DNA of 64,000 nucleotides from CAYFFO01 sp964342485 (GCA_964342485.1 CAYFFO010000007.1:14796-78795), one strand, 5' to 3'; shown: positions 41,449-51,186, numbered from the stretch's first letter. Numbers and translations: made by a program. Notes: generated from the sequence alone by a model not told the origin.

Positions 41449-42426
41449 ATGAGAATGAAAAATATGGGTTTGGATGGCCCAGAGGTTCCGGTGGTATGTT
41501 TTGGTACATGGCCTCTTGGTGGTGCTTATGGAGGGTTTGAGGAATCGAATGCGATTGCTACGATGAAAGCAGCTATTGATGTGGGCCTTACTTTTATTGA
41601 TACTGCAGAAGCTTATATGAACGCTGAAGCTATTATAGGTAAATCGATTATTGGTAAAAGGGATAAGCTATTTATAGCCACAAAAGTGTCTGGTGAAGAT
41701 CATTCCAGTGAAAATATTAACCGTGCTTTGGAAAATAGTCTTAAGTTAATGGGTATTGATCATGTTGATTTATATCAGCTTCATAGGACAGCAGAACGCC
41801 CAATTCAGGATACTATGTATGACCTAATTCGATTACAGGAATCTGGAAAAATAAGGTATATAGGAATATCTAATTTTTCCGCTGAAGAGATTGATGAAGC
41901 TGGTAAAACCGGTGTAATTAATAGTGGACAGCCCAGATATAATATGCTTTTTAGGGAAGCCGAGGATGATTTGATACCGGCTTATGAGTCCAATGGCATA
42001 GGTGTTATGGCTCATTCTGTTTTAGCCAAGGGTCTTTTAGGAGGAAGATATAAACCTGGCCATTCTTTTTCACCTGATGATGAACGTTCAGGATGGCCAG
42101 CTTTTAAAGGTGATTCGTTTGATAAAACCTATTCAATCACTCAGAAATTACATGAATGGGCATCAGATCAAGGTCGTGATATTGTCCAATTGGCAATTGC
42201 CTGGCCTGTTTCCAAAACTCCTGTTTATACAAGTATTGTTGGAGCAAGAAAGATTGATGATGTTGATATTCTTGCTAGAGCAGGAGATTGGGAACTTTCA
42301 AGTAAAGATATTTCAGAAATTGAACAAATACAGGGTACTCATCGCTTATATATGAAAGATCAAGAGGTCCCGGAGCGGTCTGTTTGGCATGAGGAAAGAC
42401 GCAAGGCAAATTCTGACAATAACTGA
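41449..42426 (+). CDS. Aldo/keto reductase
   Basis: A 325-aa NADPH-dependent (beta/alpha)8 oxidoreductase. The catalytic tetrad is visible: Asp and Tyr in FIDTAEAYMNAEAIIGKS, Lys in LFIATKVSG and His in DLYQLHRTAE. The NADPH segment around IRYIGISNFSAEEI and SIVGARKIDDVD follows. An excellent GGAGGG site precedes the ATG by about 6 bases. The AKR family reduces aldehydes and ketones; its specificity is unknown. It stands 50 bases after the amidohydrolase and 9 bases before the convergent TPP-enzyme gene. Confidence 0.82.
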   Translation: MRMKNMGLDGPEVPVVCFGTWPLGGAYGGFEESNAIATMKAAIDVGLTFIDTAEAYMNAEAIIGKSIIGKRDKLFIATKVSGEDHSSENINRALENSLKLMGIDHVDLYQLHRTAERPIQDTMYDLIRLQESGKIRYIGISNFSAEEIDEAGKTGVINSGQPRYNMLFREAEDDLIPAYESNGIGVMAHSVLAKGLLGGRYKPGHSFSPDDERSGWPAFKGDSFDKTYSITQKLHEWASDQGRDIVQLAIAWPVSKTPVYTSIVGARKIDDVDILARAGDWELSSKDISEIEQIQGTHRLYMKDQEVPERSVWHEERRKANSDNN

Positions 42427-42435
42427 AGGATACTT

Positions 42436-44784
42436 TTAAAGATCTAGTGCTGCGAAACCAGCAGCCATGATACTATCTGAATCAATTTCATATTCTTTAT
42501 AGAGATCATCAGGGTTACCTGATTGACCGTACCTTGTTACTCCTAGAGGCAAGGTCTTGGTTTGCAAAGCTCCGCCAATCCATGCAAGAGTATGAGGATG
42601 GCCATCTACAACCGTTACGATTGGCATTTTCTGTTCTGTTTTTTCCAATACATCAGATAAAAATTCAGTTCTTATATTTTTGGCTCTAACTGTCGAATGG
42701 ACACACTCTTGATATCTATTGTATAGGGGTCCTGGTCCTGTCACATTAATAACGTTGGCATAAATTCCTTCTTCAAGAAGACTTTCACTCGCTGTAATTG
42801 CATTAGGCAAAATTGCTCCACAGGCAAAGATATTTATAGCATTAGAGCTCGGATCATACCCTGCGTTGTTACGCCTATCGATTAGACGATAGGCTCCGTT
42901 TATGACCTGTTGTCTTAGTGATTCTCGTGCATGATCATTTTGTGGGGTGATAAACAGATCTTGGTTAGTGGTTTTGGTAGTCAGCCTTAAATAAGTCGAT
43001 TCTTGTCTGGTCTGTATCTTATCTAGTGCTGAAAGTAAAATCCATTCAAGTTCTTGTCCAAAGCATGGTTCGTAAAAAGCTAAATCGGGTAATTCTACTC
43101 CTATTGAAGGTGTCATCATCGATTGGTGAGACCCTCCCTCTGGTCCTAGGGTGATTCCAGAAGGTGTACCAACAACAATAAATCTACCACCGGCATATAC
43201 ACTGTATAAAAAGGCATCCAGACCTCTACGAATGAAGGGGTCATAGAGTGTCCCTATTGGAAATAGCATATCGCCAGTCATTTCATAACTTAACCCGAAT
43301 TGCCCAAGCGCCATGAAAAGGTTATTTTCTGATATCCCTAGTTCTACGTGTCTTCCAGATGGTGATTCATGCCATTGTAGTGAACCTGCTTCGTTATCTT
43401 CTGGATATTCTTCTATCTCTCTCTTGCCCCAAACTCCAGACTTATTTATCCAACCACCTAGATTAGTAGAACTAGCTACATCAGGGCTGAAAGTGACAAC
43501 GCGATTTTGCAAGTTATCATTCGCTCTTGACAGTTCTGTTAAAACCAATCCAAAGATTTGCTGTGTAGACATTTGACCAGTATATGATCTTCCAAACTCT
43601 AAAGGTATTTCATCTTTATCTGGTCCATGTTTTAATTCTATTCGAGTTTCTAATTCTAATTTCTTACTATCACATAGACGTCCTGCTTCAGTATCTGAGT
43701 TAAACCTTGGTGTTTGGTTTTTTTCATCTATTCCCAGAGATTCTCTCAGTTGGTTCATCTGTTTTTGGCTCAAGGTTGCTGAGTGATTTTGTGGATGCCC
43801 TATAGTAGGTAACATCCATCCCTTAAAAGTGTAGCCAAACAATACGTTTGGACCTTTTGTCAGATCAATTTGATTGAAAGCTTCTCTAAGGACATCGAAA
43901 TCATGACCGCCCAGATTATGGAACAACTCTATCAGTCCATCGTCATTCCATTGATCTAAAAACTTTGATAAATCATCGGGATGTGAACTTATTCTAGGAA
44001 TCCAGTCTCTCAATGTTTTGCCGTCGACGCGAAGTAATCTTTGGTAGACATCGTTGGACATTTCATCGACACAATTTCGAAGCAATTCTCCGTTGGGTTC
44101 AAGGAATGCGTTTTCAAGTTTCCGACCATATTTTGCATCGACAACATTCCATCCGTTTGCTTCAAACATTTCGCGCCAAACTTTTACTCTAATACCGGGT
44201 ATAATTCTGTCTAGACTCTGACGATTTAGATCAACTACCCATAACACGTTTTTGAGATCCTCAAGTGAAGGGTCTGCTATTGCTTCCCATACCACTCCTT
44301 CATCTAGTTCAGCATCACCTACCAAGCTAATGAATTTGCGGTCAGTTCCACTATTAGAATTGAGATGATCCCTAATATATTCTTCTGTAAGCCATGCAAA
44401 GTTTGGGGCAACTGCACCTAATCCGACTGATCCTGTAGAAAAGTCTACAAAGTCAGGGTCTTTTGTTCTACTTGGATAAGATTGGAGCCCGTGGAATCCT
44501 CTAAGTGATTTAAGATATTTCTCATCCAAGTTTCCCAAAAGGTATTGGATTGCATGGTATACAGGGGATGCATGAGGTTTTACGGAGACTCGATCACCTG
44601 CTTTCATATATTCGAAATACAGGTAAGTCATAATAGTTACAACTGAGGCACTAGAAGCTTGATGCCCTCCAACCTTTACGCCACTGGGGTTAGGTCGATC
44701 GTTGTTAGCGTAATCGACCATTTTACATGCAAGCCAAAGGACACGTTTCTGGATTTCATCTAGGATTGTGTTTTTATCTGTCAT
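42436..44784 (-). CDS. Thiamine diphosphate-dependent E1/transketolase-like enzyme (AceE-type)
   Basis: A 782-aa protein closest to single-chain pyruvate dehydrogenase E1 (AceE) and transketolases. It has the N-terminal VGGHQASSAS, DRVSVKPHASPVYHA, LSLRGFHGLQSYPS-like block, and GDAELDEG at 156-163, where TPP enzymes have GDGE; the partner residues appear in VVDLNRQSLDRII. The C-terminal half carries the pyrimidine-binding (GISENNLFMALGQFGLS) and transketolase C-terminal regions. It is about 100 residues shorter than AceE. No E2 or E3 genes (dihydrolipoyl acetyltransferase, lipoamide dehydrogenase) lie near, so whether it works in a complex is open. The start has a weak AAAGAAAC site. Confidence 0.72.
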   Translation of the reverse strand: MTDKNTILDEIQKRVLWLACKMVDYANNDRPNPSGVKVGGHQASSASVVTIMTYLYFEYMKAGDRVSVKPHASPVYHAIQYLLGNLDEKYLKSLRGFHGLQSYPSRTKDPDFVDFSTGSVGLGAVAPNFAWLTEEYIRDHLNSNSGTDRKFISLVGDAELDEGVVWEAIADPSLEDLKNVLWVVDLNRQSLDRIIPGIRVKVWREMFEANGWNVVDAKYGRKLENAFLEPNGELLRNCVDEMSNDVYQRLLRVDGKTLRDWIPRISSHPDDLSKFLDQWNDDGLIELFHNLGGHDFDVLREAFNQIDLTKGPNVLFGYTFKGWMLPTIGHPQNHSATLSQKQMNQLRESLGIDEKNQTPRFNSDTEAGRLCDSKKLELETRIELKHGPDKDEIPLEFGRSYTGQMSTQQIFGLVLTELSRANDNLQNRVVTFSPDVASSTNLGGWINKSGVWGKREIEEYPEDNEAGSLQWHESPSGRHVELGISENNLFMALGQFGLSYEMTGDMLFPIGTLYDPFIRRGLDAFLYSVYAGGRFIVVGTPSGITLGPEGGSHQSMMTPSIGVELPDLAFYEPCFGQELEWILLSALDKIQTRQESTYLRLTTKTTNQDLFITPQNDHARESLRQQVINGAYRLIDRRNNAGYDPSSNAINIFACGAILPNAITASESLLEEGIYANVINVTGPGPLYNRYQECVHSTVRAKNIRTEFLSDVLEKTEQKMPIVTVVDGHPHTLAWIGGALQTKTLPLGVTRYGQSGNPDDLYKEYEIDSDSIMAAGFAALDL

Positions 44785-44915
44785 AGTTTCTTTGTTTTTT
44801 CAAGTCAAGGACACAACAATTTAATGTGTGAGAGTCGATAGGGTATCCAAAGCTAATATCATTCATATTGAATTATAGCATCCTAATGTCTGTGTAGCAC
44901 TGTATTTTCGTAGAT

Positions 44916-44939
44916 TAACATCAAATCAATTTGATGTTA
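44916..44939. repeat. AT-rich hairpin covering the stop of the VOC gene
   Basis: TAACATCAAA (44916-44925) and TTTGATGTTA (44930-44939) are perfect 10-base arms with loop TCAA. The stem includes the VOC-protein stop codon. There is no U-run after it, so termination would be weak; it may also be an operator upstream of the E1-like gene. Confidence 0.5.
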
Positions 44940-45377
44940 GTTTTGCTGTATTAATTCAATCCAATTTCCTTCAGGATCTTGTAAGTAGCAAATTGCTGTT
45001 TGGGTTCCATCAGGATTGACTTTGAAAATGGGGGAAGTCACAAATTTAGTTCCGTTATCTTTTAATTTCTCATAAAGTGTTTTTATGTTGCTAACATTGA
45101 AACAAATATGAGCAGCACCCAACTGATTTCTATCAAGATGACCTTCGGGACTTATTGGTTCTACATATTTCACGAGTTCAAGCATGTGTTCAGTTCCAGG
45201 TTTCCCTACAAATACTAGTTTTCTTTTAGCACCAGTAAAACCAGTATGGTCTCCAGAGGCGGGAGCAATACTGTCTATTTCTCTGGTAATTGATAGCCCT
45301 AGGATGTCACAGTAAAAGGTGATCATTTTCTCTAAGTTTTCTACTACAAATCCTGAATGATTAAACCCAGTTATCAT
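44937..45377 (-). CDS. VOC-family (glyoxalase/dioxygenase-fold) protein
   Basis: A 146-aa VOC metalloenzyme-fold protein. The first beta-alpha-beta-beta-beta half has FNHSGFVVENLEKMITFYCDILGL, with His as the first metal ligand; the second half has GAAHICFNVSNIKTLYEKLK with a second His, and the third ligand is Glu in DPEGNWIELIQ. This is a lactoylglutathione-lyase-like pattern, but VOC proteins have many functions. A methylmalonyl-CoA epimerase-like role is possible given the decarboxylase subunits nearby. AAAGGT lies 8 bases before the ATG. Gene function beyond fold is not known. Confidence 0.7.
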   Translation of the reverse strand: MITGFNHSGFVVENLEKMITFYCDILGLSITREIDSIAPASGDHTGFTGAKRKLVFVGKPGTEHMLELVKYVEPISPEGHLDRNQLGAAHICFNVSNIKTLYEKLKDNGTKFVTSPIFKVNPDGTQTAICYLQDPEGNWIELIQQN

Positions 45378-45700
45378 ATTTTGACCTTTCTTGGATCATT
45401 TGAGTTAGAAGTGTATTCTATGATTTAAGACACTGCAATAAATGTATATTTCTGATTGTATTGAATCTTAAATAGGTATATTGACTTACTTAAAAATTGA
45501 TAGTGTCTCTAATACCTATTTTTATCTGGCATTTCGTATTAGAAAGATCTCTTGGTAAAATCAATTGATAGTTGCAGTCGTTAGGATGAACTAAAGTGGG
45601 TTCATATAATTTTGATGCAGGAATTTTGAAGTAATATAAACGAGCATTAATTTTCTACTAGATTGCAAACATTTCATTGAATGTGTAACCTTTTATTAGC
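45378..45700. other. Intergenic region of 323 bases with one inverted repeat
   Basis: No ORF with a ribosome site, no tRNA and no strong promoter is seen. The only structure is a 10-base inverted repeat, AAATAGGTAT (45470-45479) and ATACCTATTT (45512-45521), with a 32-base spacer; the right arm runs into T-rich sequence, so it could form a weak terminator for the minus-strand or an operator. It separates divergent VOC and small membrane protein genes. Confidence 0.6.
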
Positions 45701-45946
45701 ATGGAATTAAAAAATATTACAGATTCACCGTTTTCATGGGCAGCAGTTGGGTGCATTATTGGGTTGATATTAGGTGTGACAACACTTTCAGTTGTTTTAC
45801 TCTCTGTTGGTTTAGGAGCATTCTTGCTTTATCTCCGATTAAGTGGTCCTGCACAACATGAGACTGAAGGAAAATTATTTATAATTGGTCCGGCCTTTAT
45901 GATGGCCTGGGTAGCCGGGTTTGTTGTTCGCGGTCTGATAATCTAA
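45701..45946 (+). CDS. Small two-helix membrane protein, 81 aa
   Basis: An 81-residue protein with two hydrophobic segments: about 12-45 (AAVGCIIGLILGVTTLSVVLL and onward) and about 58-78 (LFIIGPAFMMAWVAGFVV), joined by a short charged loop (RLSGPAQHETEGK). No ribosome site is clear before the ATG. I do not recognise the family. The hydrophobic pattern and length argue for a real coding gene rather than chance. It is isolated, divergent from VOC and convergent with the MazG-like gene. Confidence 0.5.
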   Translation: MELKNITDSPFSWAAVGCIIGLILGVTTLSVVLLSVGLGAFLLYLRLSGPAQHETEGKLFIIGPAFMMAWVAGFVVRGLII

Positions 45947-46006
45947 ACGACCTGTTTGTTATCATTTTGAGCTCATATAGGGGCTGGATAATATTGGTAA
46001 AGGTAT

Positions 46007-46351
46007 TCAGCGTCTAACTATTTTCCCAGCTTTGTTGATATGATGAGTATCCCAGGTTTTAGCATCATTTTTATCTATAATTTCTTGGATCGCATTCGCT
46101 ACGTTGGATGGATCCAATTTCATAATAGTTCCTATTGCCACGAATAGTACGTCAGTCGCTTCACTGGCTATTCTTTCTGGAGTTTCATTGTTTATCGCTT
46201 CTTCTAACTCTCTAACTTCTTCATCCTGTATAGGTATTCTTGTAAGTAATTCTTGCCGGCTAGCTAATGTGTCTGTGCCAAATCGTTTGTGGAATGTTTG
46301 AACACATTTTGCAAGTTCCGATAAAAGATTTGAGAGTTCAAAAGTGTTCAT
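46007..46351 (-). CDS. MazG-like nucleotide pyrophosphohydrolase
   Basis: A 114-aa all-alpha NTP pyrophosphatase-type protein from the ATG at 46351; a TTG at 46369 would add 6 residues. The metal-binding signature is visible as EEVRELEEAI followed, after a short helix, by ASEATDVLFVAIG, matching the EExxE-...-ExxD pattern of MazG/dUTPase-like enzymes. These cleave non-canonical nucleoside triphosphates. Its start overlaps the end of the glycerate kinase gene by 14 bases, so the two are translationally coupled, a pairing I do not recognise. The substrate cannot be read. Confidence 0.7.
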   Translation of the reverse strand: MNTFELSNLLSELAKCVQTFHKRFGTDTLASRQELLTRIPIQDEEVRELEEAINNETPERIASEATDVLFVAIGTIMKLDPSNVANAIQEIIDKNDAKTWDTHHINKAGKIVRR

Positions 46352-47507
46352 TGTGTTTGTTGTTTCCAAAAATCATTGATCCTGTTTTAATTAGCCGAAT
46401 AGCTTGCTCTGTTGCATCACTTATCAATGCAGCTGCATTTTGTGAAGCATCTTCCAAGGTCATGGGCCGGTTTGTTATTGAATGGGCTGCTGATATACCA
46501 TGATCGTGAACGTCAGTGAATCGTTCTCCTAATGAACCAGATATTCCGATCACTGGTATACCGAGTGGGCGAGCCATATTAGCTACACCTATCGGAGCTT
46601 TATTGAATACGGTTTGGAAATCCATACAGCCTTCCCCTGTAACTATAAGGTCTGCTCCTTCGAGATGATTGTTAAGATTTACTTTATCCAATATTATGTC
46701 GACTCCTGGACGTAAATTACCTCCAAGGAATGCCATAATACCTCCCCCTAGGCCTCCAGCTGCTCCTGATCCTGGGACATCTTTTATGTTTTTCCCTAAG
46801 TCTCTCACAACTATCTTTGCAAAATTGAGAAGTGCTTTGTCCAAGAGAGAGATCATCTTTTGGTTTGCGCCTTTTTGCGGCCCATAAACTGCGGATGCTC
46901 CGTTAGGTCCTGTCAAAGGATTATTGACATCACAGGCAACTTCAAAACTAGATTCTTGTATTCTTGGATCTATGTTTGAAAAATCGATGCTATGGAGTTT
47001 TAATAGTTCAGCCCCGCCAAATTCTATATTGTTACCATAGCTATCTAATAGTTTGATTCCTAACGCTTGCGCCATACCTGCTCCAGCGTCATTTGTGGCA
47101 CTACCTCCAATACCAATAATAAAATTTCGAAATCCCGAATCCAATGCTTTGGATATAATTTCTCCTAGTCCAAAAGTAGTAGCAATTAACGGATTTCTTT
47201 GGTCTGTAGGGACAAGTGCTAACCCAGATGTACGTGCCATTTCTATTACAGCTGTAGTTTTGTCACCCATGGCGCCCCACTCAGCGTGGATCGGGTTGCC
47301 CAAGGGTCCTGTCACTTCCAATGTTTCAATTTGACCAGATGAAATTTCGACAAGTGTTTCTAGTGTTCCATCTCCTCCATCTGCTATAGGGACGATGTCT
47401 ATATCTGCATTTGGTAAAACTCTCAGCACACCTTCAGCCATCGCTTTGGCTGCATCTGGTGCATAGATACTTCCCTTATAACTATCGGGTGCAATTACTA
47501 TTTTCAT
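46338..47507 (-). CDS. Glycerate kinase (GlxK family)
   Basis: A 389-aa glycerate 2- or 3-kinase of the GlxK/GarK family. Blocks are MKIVIAPDSYKGSIYAPDAA at the N-terminus, IADGGDGTLETL, IGIGGSATNDAGAGMAQALG, GSGAAGGLGGG and LIVTGEGCMDFQT, all conserved. The enzyme phosphorylates D-glycerate to feed glycolysis, which links glyoxylate, glycine and serine catabolism to central carbon. The ATG at 47507 has no clear ribosome site. It is first of a minus-strand pair with the MazG-like gene. Confidence 0.9.
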   Translation of the reverse strand: MKIVIAPDSYKGSIYAPDAAKAMAEGVLRVLPNADIDIVPIADGGDGTLETLVEISSGQIETLEVTGPLGNPIHAEWGAMGDKTTAVIEMARTSGLALVPTDQRNPLIATTFGLGEIISKALDSGFRNFIIGIGGSATNDAGAGMAQALGIKLLDSYGNNIEFGGAELLKLHSIDFSNIDPRIQESSFEVACDVNNPLTGPNGASAVYGPQKGANQKMISLLDKALLNFAKIVVRDLGKNIKDVPGSGAAGGLGGGIMAFLGGNLRPGVDIILDKVNLNNHLEGADLIVTGEGCMDFQTVFNKAPIGVANMARPLGIPVIGISGSLGERFTDVHDHGISAAHSITNRPMTLEDASQNAAALISDATEQAIRLIKTGSMIFGNNKHNEHF

Positions 47508-47635
47508 TATTATTTTTACGGCTGAAGTTCAATTTTTTGAACAAACTGTTTTAAAGAATGATCACATCGCCTATAAATATTACTAAACTGTTAACCGTTT
47601 GGCGAAAACTCATTTATCTGAGTAGCTATTATAAT

Positions 47636-50233
47636 CTATATTTTTTCCATTATGTATGTTTGCAGGCTTTGATAATTTTTGTCTATCCATGCAATATTTA
47701 ACCTAATAATTTCCAGAGATTGATTGATTGCCCTATCTGCTGCAGGAGCCGGGTGTTTTTTGAAAAAGCTTTCTACCTCATCAAATTTCTCTTGTGTAGT
47801 GAATCTAGAAGTCAAGTTGACCAGCCTTGATAGTGCAAACATCCCATCTCCGTACCTTCTTATGATCTCATCCCAGTTATCTTTTACGAATTGCCACGCT
47901 AGGTCTATACCGTTGGTATTACCCGCAACACTCAGTATTACAAGAATTGTGTCGTGATAGCGTACTGAATCTGAGAGCGATTTTTCTAAGGTGTTTTCCA
48001 AGATTTGATTTTGTGGGAAGCTACCAAGTGATCGTAATAGACGTACTTTTTCTTCTTCAGAGTTTGATCGGTCATGTAAATCCCAGATGGTTTTATATAT
48101 CAAATCGTCTCCTTGCTGGGCAGCTAGATTAAATACTACGCCTCGTAAGTCAGGGTTAATAGCTTCTGGATTAGTTTGATATTCTGAAAAAAGTGATTTT
48201 GATTTAGAGAGTGTATCTTTGTCTCCATATTTTCCAAGTTGTCCTAGGACGGTTGCCCGCATCAGAGAATCTAATTCAGACTCTCCAGGTTCAGGATCCC
48301 ATCCAACTTTTTGTCCTATCGATTTATATATTGATTTCACCAGTTTTTTAAATTCTTCATGAAAAGGTTGAGTGGCAACTAAGCTATCTAATCTATTCAA
48401 GTTTGCTGAAATATCTTCCCATACTATTGCGTTAGTTTCGTTTATGTAGGATTCAGATAAGTTTAGGAATTGTGTTACTGGCAAAAAACCTGCCATCGAT
48501 AATGCGAAAGCGTCATTTTGTAAACCTAATCTGTCAATTGGTGAAAGTTGTAAGTTTTTTATAGGAGATTCCAAGTTAGCCCAACCGGATTTGGAATAAT
48601 TTACCCTGAAGAAACCTACCTGTTCAGGGTTAAATTTTGCCCATGACGATGCTGTAGTTAATTGATTCGATATTTTATTCTGTCTATCTTTAATAAGAGA
48701 CGATTTAATTCCATCATTATTTGCTGTGAGAATGGAGACAGGAATTTGCCATAAGGTCTCATCATTTTTTTCAGGATAGATCAAGTTTTGATATACAAAA
48801 CGTTGTTGTGATATATGAAAGCTAGATGAATCATCATGTTCGTTAGCATCTACATTTATCACCGGATATCCAGTTTGTTGAACCCATGTGTTCATTATTT
48901 TCGAAACGTTTGCATTCGAGTTTGCGCTAAGAGCATTCCATAGATCTTCTGTAACTGCATTACCATATTGGTGTTTGGATATATAACTGCGTAATCCATC
49001 CCTGAAAGTTTCTTCTCCCAGAAAGTGCTCAAGCATCCGCAGTATAGATCCTCCCTTACTGTAGCTAATCGCATCAAATAATTGACCGATTTCTGCTGGG
49101 TCATTAACCTTCTGTTCTATTGGATGAGAGTTTTTGAGTCCATCAAGGCTAAGTGCAGTATTCGTATCTGAAGATACAAACTGAGTCCACATCTCCCATT
49201 CTGGATATATAGAATCAACTGCTTTATCTCCGATCCATGACGCGAAACTTTCGTTGAGCCATAAGTCGTTCCACCATGCCATAGTAACCAGGTCACCAAA
49301 CCACATGTGGGCCATTTCATGGGATATTATGCTGGCAACGCGTTGTCTGGCCTGTACAGATGTCTGTGATGGATCGACCAGTAAAGCAATTTCTCTATAA
49401 GTGACCGCTCCCCAGTTTTCCATCGCACCAGCCGCAAAGTCTGGTATAGCTATATGGTCCAGTTTTTCCAAAGGATAGGCAGTACCAAAGTATTCGTTAA
49501 AATAAGAAAGTAGTTTTACAGAAGTTTCAAGTGCGAATTCACCCTGGTTTTCTTTACCAGCTGTTGACCAGACTCGAATTAGAGTTCCATTTGGAGCTAC
49601 TTTTTCAACAGATCTAAGGTCTCCTATAACAAATGCAAGCAAATATGTGGACATCTTAGGAGTTTCTTTAAAGATGATTTTCTTCAAACCATTTGTAACT
49701 TTACTCTCTTGGGCAATCATTGTATTTGAGACTGCTACAAGTGTTTCTGGGATTATTAGACATACCTCAAATGTGGCTTTGAGTGATGGTTCATCCCAGC
49801 ACGGAAAGGCTCGACGGGCATCTGTTGCTTCAAATTGGGTAGTTGCAATATATTTCTGGTTTCCGCTAACGTCTGTATATTTGCTTCTATAGAACCCACG
49901 TAGCCGGTCATTTAATTCTCCTGTGAACCGGATTTTCAACGTAGCCGGACCAGTTTTATTTGGTTCAGCAAACTCAAAGGTGACAGTCTCAGCTTTATCA
50001 TCTAAATTGGTATTTATTGGCTTAGAATTCAATCCAGACTCTCTTGTCAAGGTACATTCATGAATATCAAGTTCAGAAGCATTTAAAGTAATATCTGAAC
50101 TTTGTTGAAGTATCTGGATTTTTATAGAAACCTCACCAGTAAAAGTGAATTTTCCAAGGTCAGGTGTTAATTCTATGTGATAATTTTCAGGTTTAATATT
50201 TCCCGGCAACATTACAGTCCTTGATTCAGTCAT
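47636..50233 (-). CDS. M1-family aminopeptidase (aminopeptidase N-like)
   Basis: An 865-aa zinc metallopeptidase. The exopeptidase motif GAMEN is at 269-273 and HEMAH (305-309) followed by 18 residues and Glu328 gives the HExxH-x18-E zinc site. The C-terminal helical ERAP1-like domain extends to the end. I placed the start at the ATG at 50233 because AAAGGAA lies 7 bases upstream; an earlier start would overlap the enoyl-CoA hydratase gene by 56 bases and add 36 residues unlike the family. No signal peptide is seen, so it should be cytosolic, finishing breakdown of imported peptides. Confidence 0.9.
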   Translation of the reverse strand: MTESRTVMLPGNIKPENYHIELTPDLGKFTFTGEVSIKIQILQQSSDITLNASELDIHECTLTRESGLNSKPINTNLDDKAETVTFEFAEPNKTGPATLKIRFTGELNDRLRGFYRSKYTDVSGNQKYIATTQFEATDARRAFPCWDEPSLKATFEVCLIIPETLVAVSNTMIAQESKVTNGLKKIIFKETPKMSTYLLAFVIGDLRSVEKVAPNGTLIRVWSTAGKENQGEFALETSVKLLSYFNEYFGTAYPLEKLDHIAIPDFAAGAMENWGAVTYREIALLVDPSQTSVQARQRVASIISHEMAHMWFGDLVTMAWWNDLWLNESFASWIGDKAVDSIYPEWEMWTQFVSSDTNTALSLDGLKNSHPIEQKVNDPAEIGQLFDAISYSKGGSILRMLEHFLGEETFRDGLRSYISKHQYGNAVTEDLWNALSANSNANVSKIMNTWVQQTGYPVINVDANEHDDSSSFHISQQRFVYQNLIYPEKNDETLWQIPVSILTANNDGIKSSLIKDRQNKISNQLTTASSWAKFNPEQVGFFRVNYSKSGWANLESPIKNLQLSPIDRLGLQNDAFALSMAGFLPVTQFLNLSESYINETNAIVWEDISANLNRLDSLVATQPFHEEFKKLVKSIYKSIGQKVGWDPEPGESELDSLMRATVLGQLGKYGDKDTLSKSKSLFSEYQTNPEAINPDLRGVVFNLAAQQGDDLIYKTIWDLHDRSNSEEEKVRLLRSLGSFPQNQILENTLEKSLSDSVRYHDTILVILSVAGNTNGIDLAWQFVKDNWDEIIRRYGDGMFALSRLVNLTSRFTTQEKFDEVESFFKKHPAPAADRAINQSLEIIRLNIAWIDKNYQSLQTYIMEKI

Positions 50234-50285
50234 TAAATTCCTTTCAGTTGGTGCATAAATTTTTATCGATTTATTGAATAGTTTG

Positions 50286-51074
50286 TTATTTTCCAGTCCA
50301 TTTTGGATCTCGTTTTTCTGAAAAAGCTCTTGGCCCTTCAATAAAGTCTTTTGAGGCGAGAGCCACCTTATATTCTGGATATTCGTTGTTCATCGCTTGT
50401 TCAAGCGATGTTTCCATGCCCAAAGTGGCCATTTGTTTACTAGCTTTTACAGCTAATGGGGCTCCTTTGAGTATTTCTACAGCCATTGTTTCAGCATGTT
50501 CCAATGCTTTGCCTGTAGGTGTTATATCATTAATTAGTCCTAGTTGATAAGCTTCTTTTGCCGAAAGTCTTTTTCCAGTAAGTAGCATTTGCATAGCTAT
50601 TTTTAGAGGTAATTGGCGAGGTATTCTATGAACTCCACCTGCTGCGGCTACTAGCCCTACCCTAACCTCTGGAGCTCCGAACTGTGCCGACTCGTCCGCT
50701 ACAATTAGGTCACACGCTAGAGCTATTTCAAAACCGCCTCCCATAGCATATCCGTTTACTGCGGCAATAATTGGTTTCCAGCAACTGAAATTGCTTGTGA
50801 TACCCCCAAAGGGTATTAATTCGGCGTCAGGGTATGCTTGTCCTTGTGTTCCGTGTTTTGCATGATATTTCAAATCATTACCTGCACTAAAAGCCCTGGT
50901 GCCTGATCCTGATAATATTGCGACCCAAACTTCAGGGTCGTTTTTGAAATTCATGAAGACTTTTCTCATTTCAGCGCTTGCTGGTGGATGAATAGCATTT
51001 AGACATTCCGGTCGATTTATAGTGATAAATGCTATTCTTCCACGTTTTTCATATTCGATAAATTCTAGTTCCAT
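50286..51074 (-). CDS. Enoyl-CoA hydratase/isomerase family protein
   Basis: A 262-aa crotonase-fold protein from the ATG at 51074 (GGAGAACCG just upstream). Oxyanion-hole and catalytic segments are seen: AFSAGNDLK, GGGFEIALACDLIVA with its Glu, and APEVRVGLVAAAGGVHRIP with the second Glu, so both hydratase glutamates are present. The family hydrates or isomerises enoyl-CoA thioesters; relatives include carnityl- and crotonobetainyl-CoA hydratases. It ends 52 bases from the aminopeptidase start on the same strand. Confidence 0.82.
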   Translation of the reverse strand: MELEFIEYEKRGRIAFITINRPECLNAIHPPASAEMRKVFMNFKNDPEVWVAILSGSGTRAFSAGNDLKYHAKHGTQGQAYPDAELIPFGGITSNFSCWKPIIAAVNGYAMGGGFEIALACDLIVADESAQFGAPEVRVGLVAAAGGVHRIPRQLPLKIAMQMLLTGKRLSAKEAYQLGLINDITPTGKALEHAETMAVEILKGAPLAVKASKQMATLGMETSLEQAMNNEYPEYKVALASKDFIEGPRAFSEKRDPKWTGK

Positions 51075-51186
51075 CGGTTCTCCATTGTTCAAATGAATGT
51101 AATTCTAGATATGCCAGTATATCAGTGCAGAAACAAATTCAGTATCTGCATAGACGCCAATAACTAGAAGTATTTGTTAATCTAAA

